This document shows positions 33,461 through 42,796 of a stretch of DNA of 64,000 nt, piece by piece; position 1 is the stretch's first letter; each line of letters opens with the position of its first letter. This DNA is from an uncultured Bacteroidales bacterium (GTDB lineage Bacteria; Bacteroidota; Bacteroidia; Bacteroidales; Muribaculaceae). The position numbers were made by a program, and so were the translations under genes. The notes beneath the pieces are model-generated. The model saw only the letters and a program-made list of their open reading frames with translations, did not search any database and was not told the origin of the DNA. Location: assembly GCA_900542185.1 (NCBI GenBank), contig UQMZ01000018.1:1-64000 (forward strand). Reading direction: 5' to 3'.

Positions 33461-34473
33461 ACATGAGCTACCGTTCCCTCCCGCCATTGATGTTGGCATT
33501 GACCGCATCCGCCATGGTTGCTTCATACAGCTCCGCCGGAAATACCGTGGATTCCCTAAATCCTGTCACGGTGATTTTCGACACAGACCTCGGTAATGAC
33601 ATCGATGATCTGCTGGCTTATCAGATGCTGATAAACTACGAGAAAAGCGGTAAGATAAAGCTTGCCGGAACGGCTGTGTCCAAAGACAATCCGCTGGCAT
33701 TGGAAGCGGCCTGCCGTTACTACGGATGTTTCGGCAGCGGCAATCCGCGGTTCGGAACCGTAATAGACGGGCCCAACAGGGATGCCGGCAATTATCTCCT
33801 GCCGGTAATCGAAGCGCTGAATAACGCGGCAGTATCCGATTCCGCACATGTGGGATGCGGGCATTCTAAAGGTTACGAAATGATGCGCAGGATTCTGTCG
33901 GAGTCGCCCGATTCATCAGTGGTGATCATAACCACCGGACCAATGGTGAATCTTGAGGCACTTCTACGCAGTGTTCCCGATTCCGTCAGCGATCTTGACG
34001 GTATCGGACTCGTGTCGAGGAAGGTAAGGATGTTGAGTGTGATGGGAGGTGACTACACCGGCACCGGAACTCCGGAATGGAATATTCTTCAAAGCATCGG
34101 GGCAGCGCAATACGTCATGTCGGCATGGCCGGTGAAAATGGTGGCGAGCGGTTTCGAAGTCGGCAATGATGTGCTGTATCCGCATCAGAGGCTGGAATCG
34201 GACTTTCCGGCGAATCATCCGTTACGGGTCGGCTATGAGCATTTTCTGGATATGCCGTACGACAGGCCTTGCTGGGACCTGACATCGGTGCTCTACGCCA
34301 TCGAACCCGACAATGGATGGTTCGACCTGTCGGAACCGGGCAAAGTTACTGTTGACTCCTCCGGTGTAACTGTTTTCACGCCACAGCCCGACGGCCGGTT
34401 CAGATATCTGAAACTAAACGGGACTGATCTTTCGACGGTATTGGCCGACCGCGTTAAAGACCGATGTGAATAA
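33457..34473 (+). CDS. Exported inosine-uridine-type nucleoside hydrolase
   Basis: This enzyme splits nucleosides into base and ribose. The 338-residue protein has an N-terminal signal peptide (about 1-27) and the calcium-binding signature VIFDTDLGNDIDDLLA (about 37-52), with the D-x-D-x4-DD cluster. Late landmarks include KVRMLSVMGGDY and the C-terminal D in PCWDLTSVLYA. Being exported, it would release ribose in the periplasm for uptake by the next gene product. Its start overlaps the ribokinase stop by ATGA, so expression is coupled. Confidence 0.9.
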   Translation: MNMSYRSLPPLMLALTASAMVASYSSAGNTVDSLNPVTVIFDTDLGNDIDDLLAYQMLINYEKSGKIKLAGTAVSKDNPLALEAACRYYGCFGSGNPRFGTVIDGPNRDAGNYLLPVIEALNNAAVSDSAHVGCGHSKGYEMMRRILSESPDSSVVIITTGPMVNLEALLRSVPDSVSDLDGIGLVSRKVRMLSVMGGDYTGTGTPEWNILQSIGAAQYVMSAWPVKMVASGFEVGNDVLYPHQRLESDFPANHPLRVGYEHFLDMPYDRPCWDLTSVLYAIEPDNGWFDLSEPGKVTVDSSGVTVFTPQPDGRFRYLKLNGTDLSTVLADRVKDRCE

Positions 34474-34491
34474 AATCCAAATAATTACATT

Positions 34492-35496
34492 ATGTTCATA
34501 GTCGATAATTACGCCCTTGCGGTAGTGTTCTGCGTGATCACCATGATATGCTGGGGCAGCTGGGGCAACACCCAGAAACTGGCAGCCAGGACATGGCGGT
34601 ACGAACTCTTTTATTGGGATTACACGATAGGAATCCTGCTGTTCTCAATTCTGTTATGCTTCACGATGGGCAGCATCGGTGACTCAGGGCGCGGTTTTAT
34701 CGAGGATCTGAGCCAGTTGGAGGGTCGGAGGATAATCAGCGCCCTCACAGGAGGTGTGATCTTCAACGCATCCAACATACTGCTGTCGGCATCTGTGGCT
34801 CTTGCAGGCATGGCGGTGGCCTTTCCGTTGGGCGTAGGGCTGGCGCTGGTGTTAGGGGTATTCATCAATTACAGCGGACAGCCCAAGGGAGACGCGCTGC
34901 TGCTGTTCATCGGTGTAGGACTTGTGACTCTGGCCATCATCCTCAACGGAGTGGCGGCGAGGCGCAATGAAAGCAACGGATCCGGCAAAGTAAAAAAAGG
35001 TATCGGCCTGGCTTTGTTGGCGGGATTGCTGATGTCCTTCTTCTATCGTTTCGTGGTAGCCTCCATGGACCTGTCCGATTTCCACAACCCGGCCGCCGGC
35101 ATGGCGACTCCATACACGGCGTTCTTCATTTTCAGCGTCGGAGTGTTCCTGAGCAATTTCATCTTCAACACATTGGCCATGTATCATCCCTTCGATGGCG
35201 CGCCCGTGACATATTCGGAATATTTCAAAGGGAAGTCCGGTACCCACCTGGTTGGAATCCTTGGCGGTTGTGTATGGGGTCTCGGAACGGCGTTGAGTTA
35301 TATCGCCGCCGGCAAGGCGGGAGCCGCCGTGTCGTATGCACTGGGTCAGGGAGCCCCGATGATAGCGGCACTATGGGGACTCTTTATCTGGAAAGAATTC
35401 AAAGGGGTTGACCGACGCACCACGACGTTGCTGGCCATGATGTTCATTCTTTTTGTGGCGGGACTCGCCATGATCACGGTAGCAGGCAATAACTAA
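34492..35496 (+). CDS. GRP-family sugar permease (probable ribose uptake)
   Basis: This 334-residue inner-membrane protein has ten helices and belongs to the drug/metabolite transporter superfamily, glucose/ribose porter branch (RbsU/GlcU-like). MICWGSWGNTQKLA (about 17-30) and FYWDYTIGILLFS match that branch. The segment LGQGAPMIAALWGLFIWKEF near residue 283 ends with the usual W-K-E-F. It lies 18 bases after the nucleoside hydrolase and 15 before the GH97 gene. Ribose is inferred from these neighbours, not from the sequence. Confidence 0.82.
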   Translation: MFIVDNYALAVVFCVITMICWGSWGNTQKLAARTWRYELFYWDYTIGILLFSILLCFTMGSIGDSGRGFIEDLSQLEGRRIISALTGGVIFNASNILLSASVALAGMAVAFPLGVGLALVLGVFINYSGQPKGDALLLFIGVGLVTLAIILNGVAARRNESNGSGKVKKGIGLALLAGLLMSFFYRFVVASMDLSDFHNPAAGMATPYTAFFIFSVGVFLSNFIFNTLAMYHPFDGAPVTYSEYFKGKSGTHLVGILGGCVWGLGTALSYIAAGKAGAAVSYALGQGAPMIAALWGLFIWKEFKGVDRRTTTLLAMMFILFVAGLAMITVAGNN

Positions 35497-35511
35497 ACAA
35501 GCATTTACACT

Positions 35512-37458
35512 ATGGGAATCAGGAATATAACGGCAGCGATAACATTGTTGGCCATAGCCTTCGGATTACAGGGTGCCGAACTGGAGATAAAATCGCCGGA
35601 CGGACGCAACATCGTGACAGTAGAGAAGGATGGTCCGGTCAATTACAGGTTAAGCCGCGACAACCGCGAGATAATCGGGACATCGCCGATAGAAATGAGA
35701 GTCGACGGCATCGGCTGGGGCACGAAAGGACGATGCCAGTCAGTAAGGCGGTCGACAGGCTGCGGCCAGGTGTCTGTCGATGTGCCCAGACGCAGCCGGA
35801 CGGTGTCCGACCGATACAACGGTGCGGTACTGAAATATGGGGATTACGACATCGAGTTCAGAGTATATGACGACGGCATGGCCTATAGATTCGTGTCTGA
35901 CGCACGAAAGGCCGATAAAGTGGAGGGAGAACGGACATCGTTCCGCATATCGGGGAATCCGGCGACCTACACTCAGTTGACCGACCGTCTCCAGCAATGG
36001 TTTGAATACAATTATACGGAACGTCCATACCGGGAACTCCCCTCGGACAGTCTTGTGATACTTCCGGCACTGCTGGATTACGGCGACTGCAAGGTGCTGT
36101 TAGCCGAATCGGACGTATATAGCTATCCCGGCATGTACCTGAAGAAATCGGGCGATATGCTGCAAGGTGAGTTCGCAGGCTATCCTGCGACGGAGAAGGA
36201 GATTGAGAACGGCAACAAACGGTATGTCGACACCCGCGAGCCATATCTGATACGTGATGCGGGGAGACGCACATTCCCGTGGCGCATAGTGGCTACATTC
36301 GACGACGAGAAAGACATTCTTGCCTCCGAGCTGGTATATCTCCTCGCCTCCGAACCGGATAAGGGCACAGACTACAGCTGGGTACGTCCCGGCAAGGTAC
36401 TGTGGGACTGGTGGAACTGCAGGGATATCTACGGAGTGGATTTCCGTGTGGGAATCAACACCGACACATACCTGTACATGGTCGATTACGAGGCCCGCAA
36501 CGGAATGGAGTATCTTCTCATCGACGAGGGCTGGTCTGCGCCGTTCGACCTGCTGACACTTTCCGAGGATGTCGACATGAAAAGAATCTGTGACTATGCG
36601 CGCAGCCGGAATGTGGGTATCCTGCTGTGGGTGAAATGGGTCAATCTCGACCGACAGATGGATCAGGCACTCGACATGATGCACGGATGGGGCGTAAAGG
36701 GTATCAAGGTCGATTTCATGGACCGCAACGATGCGTGGATGACGTCGTTCTTCGAGCGTACGGCCCGCGAGGCCGCAGCCAGACAGATGATGGTGAATTT
36801 TCACGGCTGCTATCCTCCCGACGGCATGCGGCGCCGCTATCCCAACATCATGACGCGCGAGGGCGTCTATGGCCTTGAAAACAATAAGTGGAGCGACCGT
36901 GTCACTCCGCGCCACGATGTGCTGCTGTCATATATCAGGCAGTTCTCCGGCCCGATGGATTACACCCCCGGAGCTATGAACAACGCGCACGCCGACCGAT
37001 TCCGTGCCATTCACGACGAACCGATGAGCCAAGGTACACGCAGCCATCAGGTGGCGCTGTACGTGGTGTACGAGAGTCCTCTCCAGGCCATGGCCGATTC
37101 TCCTGTACATTACGATGCCAATCCCGAAAGCCGCGACTTCATTAAGAGTATTCCTGTGGTATGGGACGAGACCGTGCCGTTATGCGGGCGATTGGGTGAA
37201 TATGTGGCGGTAGCGCGCCGTAACGGCGACACATGGTATGTCGGCGCCTTGAACGGCACCGACGCACCTTTGCATCTGGAGCTTGACCTGTCATTTATGG
37301 GTAGTGGCTCTAAGAATATTTTCAGCCATTCCGATGGGGTCAACGCCGGCACCCAGGCTAAGGATTTCCGTACCGACAGCGTTGTGTCCGACAGTCCCGT
37401 GCTTGCGATAGACATGGCACGCGGCGGCGGATACGCAGCGATTATAACTCAACGATAA
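35512..37458 (+). CDS. Glycoside hydrolase family 97 (alpha-glucosidase/alpha-galactosidase)
   Basis: This secreted 648-residue enzyme of the SusB family has a signal peptide (about 1-21), an N-terminal beta-sandwich (LEIKSPDGRNIVTVEKDGP), a TIM barrel and a C-terminal beta domain. Barrel landmarks are YLLIDEGWSAPFDL, GVKGIKVDFMDRNDAWM and HGCYPPDGMRRRYPN, then TREGVYGLENNKWSD with the calcium/catalytic glutamates. The family contains inverting alpha-glucosidases and retaining alpha-galactosidases; I cannot assign the mode with confidence. Its place behind ribose genes is unusual. A secreted modular protein follows 34 bases later. Confidence 0.9.
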   Translation: MGIRNITAAITLLAIAFGLQGAELEIKSPDGRNIVTVEKDGPVNYRLSRDNREIIGTSPIEMRVDGIGWGTKGRCQSVRRSTGCGQVSVDVPRRSRTVSDRYNGAVLKYGDYDIEFRVYDDGMAYRFVSDARKADKVEGERTSFRISGNPATYTQLTDRLQQWFEYNYTERPYRELPSDSLVILPALLDYGDCKVLLAESDVYSYPGMYLKKSGDMLQGEFAGYPATEKEIENGNKRYVDTREPYLIRDAGRRTFPWRIVATFDDEKDILASELVYLLASEPDKGTDYSWVRPGKVLWDWWNCRDIYGVDFRVGINTDTYLYMVDYEARNGMEYLLIDEGWSAPFDLLTLSEDVDMKRICDYARSRNVGILLWVKWVNLDRQMDQALDMMHGWGVKGIKVDFMDRNDAWMTSFFERTAREAAARQMMVNFHGCYPPDGMRRRYPNIMTREGVYGLENNKWSDRVTPRHDVLLSYIRQFSGPMDYTPGAMNNAHADRFRAIHDEPMSQGTRSHQVALYVVYESPLQAMADSPVHYDANPESRDFIKSIPVVWDETVPLCGRLGEYVAVARRNGDTWYVGALNGTDAPLHLELDLSFMGSGSKNIFSHSDGVNAGTQAKDFRTDSVVSDSPVLAIDMARGGGYAAIITQR

Positions 37459-37492
37459 CAACTCAACCATTATAACCTAAACAACATTCATC

Positions 37493-38770
37493 ATGAAGAA
37501 ATTTTTCCTGTTATCGCTGGCAGCCTTCTTCGCGGCTTCCGCATATCCGCAAGGATCCGCACAGACGGATGTAATCTACGTCAACGGCGATGCAAGCCAG
37601 ACCGTAAACGGCACTACGTGTCCCGGATGGACCATCACCGATCCTATAGCCATCCCCTTGGAAAACGGAGTATTCACAATCAAGGTGGAAAATTTCAGCA
37701 ATTTCCATATCTCCACACAGAAATCTGCCAACGGCGTGACGGACTGGAACACCGACTGGAATCCCAACCAGCTGTCTATCGAGGATGCGACACTACAGCC
37801 GTGTGTCGAGATGAATCTGATCAAGAGCACTGCAGGTTTCGACAACAACAATGCCTGGAATTTCACCGGGGGCAACTTCACGTTCGTGGTAGCGGGCGAT
37901 CTGAAGACGGTCAAGGCGCTTCCGGACCGCATATATCTTGCCGGTGAGAACGGCACTGTGGTGAACGGTGTGACATTAGGAGGTTGGATAATCAATCCAC
38001 CGGCTATTGTGGAGAAAGGTGATGACGGCGATTTTCATTTCAGTATCATACCGGCGCCCAACGGAAATGTCAGCAACCAGAACATATCCATCTTCAAAAA
38101 CGGCGATGACTGGGGCGTATGGGGAGCCGGCAAATATTCGGCAGCAATAATGAACGAAGGAGTAGCGACACAGCTGAATCATTCGGACGGAAACATAACT
38201 TATCCATGCATAAGCCGGTACTACAACGTGACTGTATCGGGCGACATGTCTACCGTCACTGCCACTCCGGAAACGCCTGAGGATGCCGTAGTATTCCTGG
38301 TGGGCGACTTCAACGGCTGGGCCATGGATGTCAACGATACGAAATGGCAGTTCCACAAGGAAGATGGCAAATATGTGATTATTACGGAGATTCCAGGGAA
38401 TACGCCATTCAAGATTTCCGCACGCTCGTGGGAACTCTCGCCGGTATATTACACATACGGAGCACAGATAGACGCCACGGATATGGGCAGCGACATGACC
38501 TGGCAATGGGGAACTGCCGACAACACCACGTTGGCCGATGATTTCAAAGGCAAGATTACATTGACGCCAGATCCCATGGAACCCGGCAAAGCCCGCACCG
38601 CAAACGTGATGATGGTCCGCGACCAGCATGTAGGAGTCGGAATCGTATCAGCTGAAACCGAACAGACGGGATATTACAACCTCCAGGGTCTCCGTGTGGA
38701 TCATCCCGTGAAAGGCAACCTTTACATCATGAAGCGAGGCTGCCGCTCACAGAAAGTGATTTTCAAGTAA
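37493..38770 (+). CDS. Secreted modular protein with repeated beta modules, unknown function
   Basis: This 425-residue exported protein (signal about 1-23) has three successive modules. The first two open alike: VIYVNGDASQTVNGTTCPGW and RIYLAGENGTVVNGVTLGGW. The third, VVFLVGDFNGWAMDVNDTKW, resembles SusE/SusF-type starch-binding or CBM48-like domains. The C-terminus (GYYNLQGLRVDHPVKGNLYI) is shared with the convergent gene at 38866-39819 and resembles short surface-sorting tails of Bacteroidales. Its position after GH97 suggests glycan binding. No catalytic motif was recognised. Confidence 0.7.
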   Translation: MKKFFLLSLAAFFAASAYPQGSAQTDVIYVNGDASQTVNGTTCPGWTITDPIAIPLENGVFTIKVENFSNFHISTQKSANGVTDWNTDWNPNQLSIEDATLQPCVEMNLIKSTAGFDNNNAWNFTGGNFTFVVAGDLKTVKALPDRIYLAGENGTVVNGVTLGGWIINPPAIVEKGDDGDFHFSIIPAPNGNVSNQNISIFKNGDDWGVWGAGKYSAAIMNEGVATQLNHSDGNITYPCISRYYNVTVSGDMSTVTATPETPEDAVVFLVGDFNGWAMDVNDTKWQFHKEDGKYVIITEIPGNTPFKISARSWELSPVYYTYGAQIDATDMGSDMTWQWGTADNTTLADDFKGKITLTPDPMEPGKARTANVMMVRDQHVGVGIVSAETEQTGYYNLQGLRVDHPVKGNLYIMKRGCRSQKVIFK

Positions 38771-38807
38771 ATCGTTGAATATATTTTCAAGTAAATTGCT
38801 GAAATAA
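38760..38807 (+). repeat. 24-base tandem duplication across a stop codon
   Basis: The unit beginning TTTTCAAGTAAAT at 38760 is repeated at 38784 with five changes in 24 bases. The first copy contains the TAA stop of the preceding gene. Confidence 0.75.
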
Positions 38808-38842
38808 GAAGGAGGCGGTCCGACAGGGACCTCGCCTCCTTC
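38808..38842. terminator. Bidirectional terminator between convergent genes
   Basis: GAAGGAGGCG (38808-38817) pairs with CGCCTCCTTC (38833-38842), with further GTCC/GGAC pairing inside. It is followed on the plus strand by AATTTTATTT and on the minus strand by TTATTTC. Both neighbouring genes end here. Confidence 0.8.
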
Positions 38843-38865
38843 AATTTTATTTATCGGGGAATTGA

Positions 38866-39819
38866 TCAGCGGGCAATGTGCTTGTAAACCTTGGTGCCCT
38901 GACGGACTATGCAGATTGTACCGGGACGGGGGTTGGAGATGCGTACGCCGTTCAGGTCATAATATACGGGAGCCGTTTCATCATGCATGATCGATGTGAC
39001 ACCGGAACCGGGACGCCCTACTATCGTAGGATAGAATGTCACCATTGCAGCGCTGTTGCTGTCCAGAGTAGCCGGTTCCACGAATTTGATGGAACCTGTG
39101 TAGGAGACTCCGGCTGCGAAACAGAAGGAATCGGCATCGCCATTGGCCATCCATTTCCATTCCATAGCTGTTTCCGACGGCTCGATGGGACGGGTCTGAC
39201 ATCCCCACCATGCGTTCCATTCGCCGTTGCGGATTATGTTGATGTTTGCGACATTCCCACCGTCGACACCCTGGATCTTGTGTTCTTCGGTCACGTCGAG
39301 CCAGTATGTGCCATCCTCGGCCTTGGTGAACTTATAGGTATCCGAAGCCCTCCAGCCGATATTGCCGTCACCAACCAGATAATATGTCGTTTCCGGCTCG
39401 GGAGTGGTAGTGGTGCAGGTCACGGTCTTGAGGTCGGACGAGAACTCCAGTTTCCAGTCACCTTTCCAGGGGAGTTCGAAATTCTTGTCGCCCGGGCCCT
39501 CCAGAGCCACTGCATTGCCCAGATCGGCGGAGGTAAGCGGAGCGGCCAGCGACCACAGGCCTGTCTTCCAGTTACCCCAGTCCTCGGTCTCAACCGACTT
39601 GTCGGAGACAGCTATGACCGACAGGTTCTGACACTCCATTGTGAACTTGCCGCGGTTCAGCTCAACCTTTACGGCCTCGAGCATCTTCCAGTCGGGAAGC
39701 GTGGTGCCGTTCACTACTGTCCCGGCGGGCCCGATTACGTACAGTGCCGTTACATCGGCGGCCTGGGAGTACGTAAGTCCCAGAAGCGCTACGGCTGCAA
39801 AAGATAAAAATTTTTTCAT
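38866..39819 (-). CDS. Secreted modular protein related to the 37493-38770 product
   Basis: This 317-residue exported protein (signal about 1-20, cleaved near SQA) repeats the same first module (LYVIGPAGTVVNGTTLPDW). A second module (TYYLVGDGNIGWRASDTYKF) follows, and then the C-terminal tail VYYDLNGVRISNPRPGTICI. It lacks a recognisable catalytic site. Being convergent with its paralogue and separated by one shared terminator, the two probably arose by duplication and inversion. Carbohydrate binding is an inference from the SusE/SusF-like module. Confidence 0.68.
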   Translation of the reverse strand: MKKFLSFAAVALLGLTYSQAADVTALYVIGPAGTVVNGTTLPDWKMLEAVKVELNRGKFTMECQNLSVIAVSDKSVETEDWGNWKTGLWSLAAPLTSADLGNAVALEGPGDKNFELPWKGDWKLEFSSDLKTVTCTTTTPEPETTYYLVGDGNIGWRASDTYKFTKAEDGTYWLDVTEEHKIQGVDGGNVANINIIRNGEWNAWWGCQTRPIEPSETAMEWKWMANGDADSFCFAAGVSYTGSIKFVEPATLDSNSAAMVTFYPTIVGRPGSGVTSIMHDETAPVYYDLNGVRISNPRPGTICIVRQGTKVYKHIAR

Positions 39820-40008
39820 GATAACTGTATTGGTTTATAAAATCACTATAATCATGGGTTGTGAATATGGAAATCTCCTAATTCAGCAATATATGTTCTG
39901 TAACATATTTTTAGAAAAGTATGGCAAAAAGCAAAAAAGTGCAAATATCACTTTAGGAATATCAATGTAAATTCACCCTCAGTAAATATCAAATCGATCG
40001 GAAAGGTA

Positions 40009-40959
40009 ATGGGTGATACAGACAGGACAGACGAGAATAAAAGGATCTCCGATGTAACGGAGCGGCTTGACGCCGACATCGAATCTCTGACGGTGATGCG
40101 TGCCATCGACGTCAACAAGGCGTATGCACGGGTCACGGGTAAACTGGGGCTGCGTCGCAAGCGTGTATTCGGAGTGATGCACCGCGTGGCGGCGGTGCTG
40201 ATGCTTCCGTTGCTGGCGGCCACTATATATATGGCTGTATCGCATAATACTCCTGAACCGGTCATCAATGAGCTGTGCACAGGCGACGGCATGACTGGTC
40301 GCGTGGAACTGCCCGACGGCTCGGTAGTGATACTCAACGCTCACAGCACATTGCGCTATCCCTCGGAGTTTACCGCATCGGAACGCACGGTATGGCTCGA
40401 CGGCGAGGCATACATGCAGATACATAAGGACCCCGCGCATCCGATGGAAGTGATGTTGCCCGGCGGAGGAAAGATTCATGTGTACGGCACCACGTTTAAC
40501 GTCGATGCCTACAGCGGAGGTCCCGGATGCGTGGCCACGCTGGTGGAGGGCAGCATCGGATATTCGTTCACCGACGGTGACGGCAATTTGCGTGAATATC
40601 GGCTTCGCCCCGACCAGACACTGACCCACAACACCGGCGATGACGGCGTGGAGATAGTCAGCGCCGACATCAGTATGGAGACAGCCTGGAAGGATAATAT
40701 CATAATACTGGACAATACTCCGTTGAGCAAAATCCTGCGTATCCTGGAGAAAAAATATGATGTCCGCTTCGTCGTGGAGGATGAAACGCTCAATGACTGC
40801 ACCTTCTCGGGCGGCAGCATATCGCTGAAAAGCCTTGATTACATACTGAGCTCCCTCAGGCTGTCATCGGGCATCGAATGGGCCTATCGCTACGATTCCG
40901 GGACGGCCGACGCCGACGAAAAGCCCGAGATAATGATCAGCCGCTCCAAGGACAAGTGA
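40009..40959 (+). CDS. FecR-family anti-sigma factor
   Basis: This 316-residue inner-membrane regulator has a cytoplasmic N-terminus, one membrane helix (about residues 62-82, VAAVLMLPLLAATIYMAV), and a periplasmic FecR domain (GRVELPDGSVVILNAHSTLR through VYGTTFNVDAYSG). A C-terminal DUF4974 domain (IILDNTPLSKILRILEKKYD) follows. It would hold an ECF sigma factor and release it when the STN domain of the SusC-type receptor signals. The matching receptor (42797-46249) has an STN domain. The likely sigma partner is at 51161-51850. The 189-base gap before it (39820-40008) is AT-rich and divergent, with no clear promoter match. Confidence 0.92.
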   Translation: MGDTDRTDENKRISDVTERLDADIESLTVMRAIDVNKAYARVTGKLGLRRKRVFGVMHRVAAVLMLPLLAATIYMAVSHNTPEPVINELCTGDGMTGRVELPDGSVVILNAHSTLRYPSEFTASERTVWLDGEAYMQIHKDPAHPMEVMLPGGGKIHVYGTTFNVDAYSGGPGCVATLVEGSIGYSFTDGDGNLREYRLRPDQTLTHNTGDDGVEIVSADISMETAWKDNIIILDNTPLSKILRILEKKYDVRFVVEDETLNDCTFSGGSISLKSLDYILSSLRLSSGIEWAYRYDSGTADADEKPEIMISRSKDK

Positions 40960-41018
40960 TATGACTCCATGAAGATATTAAAACAATAACAACATAACAA
41001 TCAATCAAACACACAACC

Positions 41019-42788
41019 ATGAAGAAATTCGTAACAATGGCCGTCGCCATGCTGGCGGTGCTGTCGTTGACCGGCTCCTGTTCCAAAGATGACTCCGGAG
41101 TAACGCCTCCGGATCCCGACCCCGGGAAGGAAGTGCCCGACACCCCTGGAAATGAGGATGTCAAACCGTTGACCAAGGTACCCTTCAACAAGGGCCTCAA
41201 CCTCAGCGATTGGTTCAACGTTTCCGACATACGGTATTTCAAGGCCGACACGTACACCGACAAGGATTTCGACAATCTCAAGAGCCTTGGTATAGACGCC
41301 TTGCGCCTTCCCTTGAATTTTCCCATTTTCATGGGCGGAGCACCGGAATATAAGTTCAGCGACAGTTTCCTGACGGCGCTGGACAAAGCCGTGGACATGG
41401 CGTTGAAGCGTGATATGTACATCATTCTTGACCAGCACAGCTATTATGGCTCACGCATGTTCCCCGAAGGCTACGGCGAGCAGCTGGTCAGCGCAGGTCT
41501 GCGTCAGCTGGCCCAGCGTTACAAGGACCGTTCCGACCATCTGATAATCGAGCTTTTCAACGAGCCGGGCGGAACCTACCTCGAAGCCAACTGGCCTGAA
41601 ATGCAGAAACGGCTCATCGCCGGGATACGGGCCATTGACAAGAACCGCATACTGATTGTGACCGGTTACGGATGTATGATCGACGAACTTATGAAGCTGC
41701 CTGAATATGACGACAAGCGTCTGATCCACACGTTCCATTTCTACAACCCTTTCATCTTCACACATCAGGGCGCCAATTGGGACAACAATCCGCTGCAGAA
41801 CATCGGGGCCGTAGATTTTCCTTACGACGCCACGACGATGCCGGCGGCTCCGGAATCCTTTAACGGCAATGCCGAGTATACGGGATATTACAACAGTTAT
41901 CCGGCACAGGGCACCGAGAAGTATATCGGAGACTTGCTGATGAACCTCTACAGCTGGGCGTCGCAGAACGGCAGGCTGCTGTTCTGCGGAGAGTTCGGCA
42001 CGTTGACGTCCGCGCCGTCCGAGAGCCGCGCCAGATGGTACAAGACCGTCTGCGATTATTTCGCAGCCTACGGCATTTCCTGGACGGCATGGGAGTATCG
42101 CGACACGAAGACGCCGAATTTCGGAATCTTCAAGGGAGCCAACATCTTCGAATCCAATCTCGATGTGGATTTATGTGACGCGATGGGGCTTACGGTTCCC
42201 GAATCATATCGCACGGGATGTCCCGAAGTGGTGATTTTCGATGACGAGATACCCTTCTGGTGGCAGCAGGGAGGCAAATGGGAAGGCTATGAGCCGAAAA
42301 TCGACTTTATGTGCAAGGAGAATCCCGAAGGCGGGTCTCTGAATTGCATCCGCTGGGATGTCGACGACAAATGGGGAGGTCTCGTAATGACCCCCTGGCC
42401 GGTGGCCGACTTCAGCCGCCAACACAGTGCCGGCGCCAATCTGGAGTTTTCCATCCGCGCCGACAGGGAATTCGACAGCCTGACAGTGCGGTTCACGCAG
42501 TACAAGGAAGGAGCCGCATGGCAGTGGCGCAACATGGTGGAGATATGCACCTCCAAGGGTGGAAGCTCTGACATAAATTTTGCCGCCGACGGGCAATGGC
42601 ACCGCGTCTCGATACCTCTGAGCAAATTCTACATTCACGGGACACAAGGCGACTGGAAGGATGCACCGGGTGCCGGGGACGAAGGATTCGCATGGGACTG
42701 CATCAACCATATCGAATTCGTGCCTGAGGGTAACGGGAATCTCGTAGGCAAGACCATTTATCTGGATAATATCCGCATACGTAAATAA
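41019..42788 (+). CDS. GH5-family glycoside hydrolase lipoprotein with C-terminal beta domain
   Basis: This is a lipid-anchored 589-residue enzyme (lipobox LTGSC, Cys about 21, then a D/P-rich linker). The GH5 barrel shows GLNLSDWFN, LDQHSYYGSR, the acid/base E182 in LIIELFNEPGG and the nucleophile E324 in LLFCGEFGT. A separate C-terminal domain from about residue 415 (CIRWDVDDKWGGLVMTPWPV) looks like a carbohydrate-binding beta-sandwich. It probably cuts a beta-linked glucan or related glycan at the cell surface. Subfamily could not be decided. It lies in the PUL between fecR and susC. Confidence 0.88.
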   Translation: MKKFVTMAVAMLAVLSLTGSCSKDDSGVTPPDPDPGKEVPDTPGNEDVKPLTKVPFNKGLNLSDWFNVSDIRYFKADTYTDKDFDNLKSLGIDALRLPLNFPIFMGGAPEYKFSDSFLTALDKAVDMALKRDMYIILDQHSYYGSRMFPEGYGEQLVSAGLRQLAQRYKDRSDHLIIELFNEPGGTYLEANWPEMQKRLIAGIRAIDKNRILIVTGYGCMIDELMKLPEYDDKRLIHTFHFYNPFIFTHQGANWDNNPLQNIGAVDFPYDATTMPAAPESFNGNAEYTGYYNSYPAQGTEKYIGDLLMNLYSWASQNGRLLFCGEFGTLTSAPSESRARWYKTVCDYFAAYGISWTAWEYRDTKTPNFGIFKGANIFESNLDVDLCDAMGLTVPESYRTGCPEVVIFDDEIPFWWQQGGKWEGYEPKIDFMCKENPEGGSLNCIRWDVDDKWGGLVMTPWPVADFSRQHSAGANLEFSIRADREFDSLTVRFTQYKEGAAWQWRNMVEICTSKGGSSDINFAADGQWHRVSIPLSKFYIHGTQGDWKDAPGAGDEGFAWDCINHIEFVPEGNGNLVGKTIYLDNIRIRK

Positions 42789-42796
42789 CAACTGCA

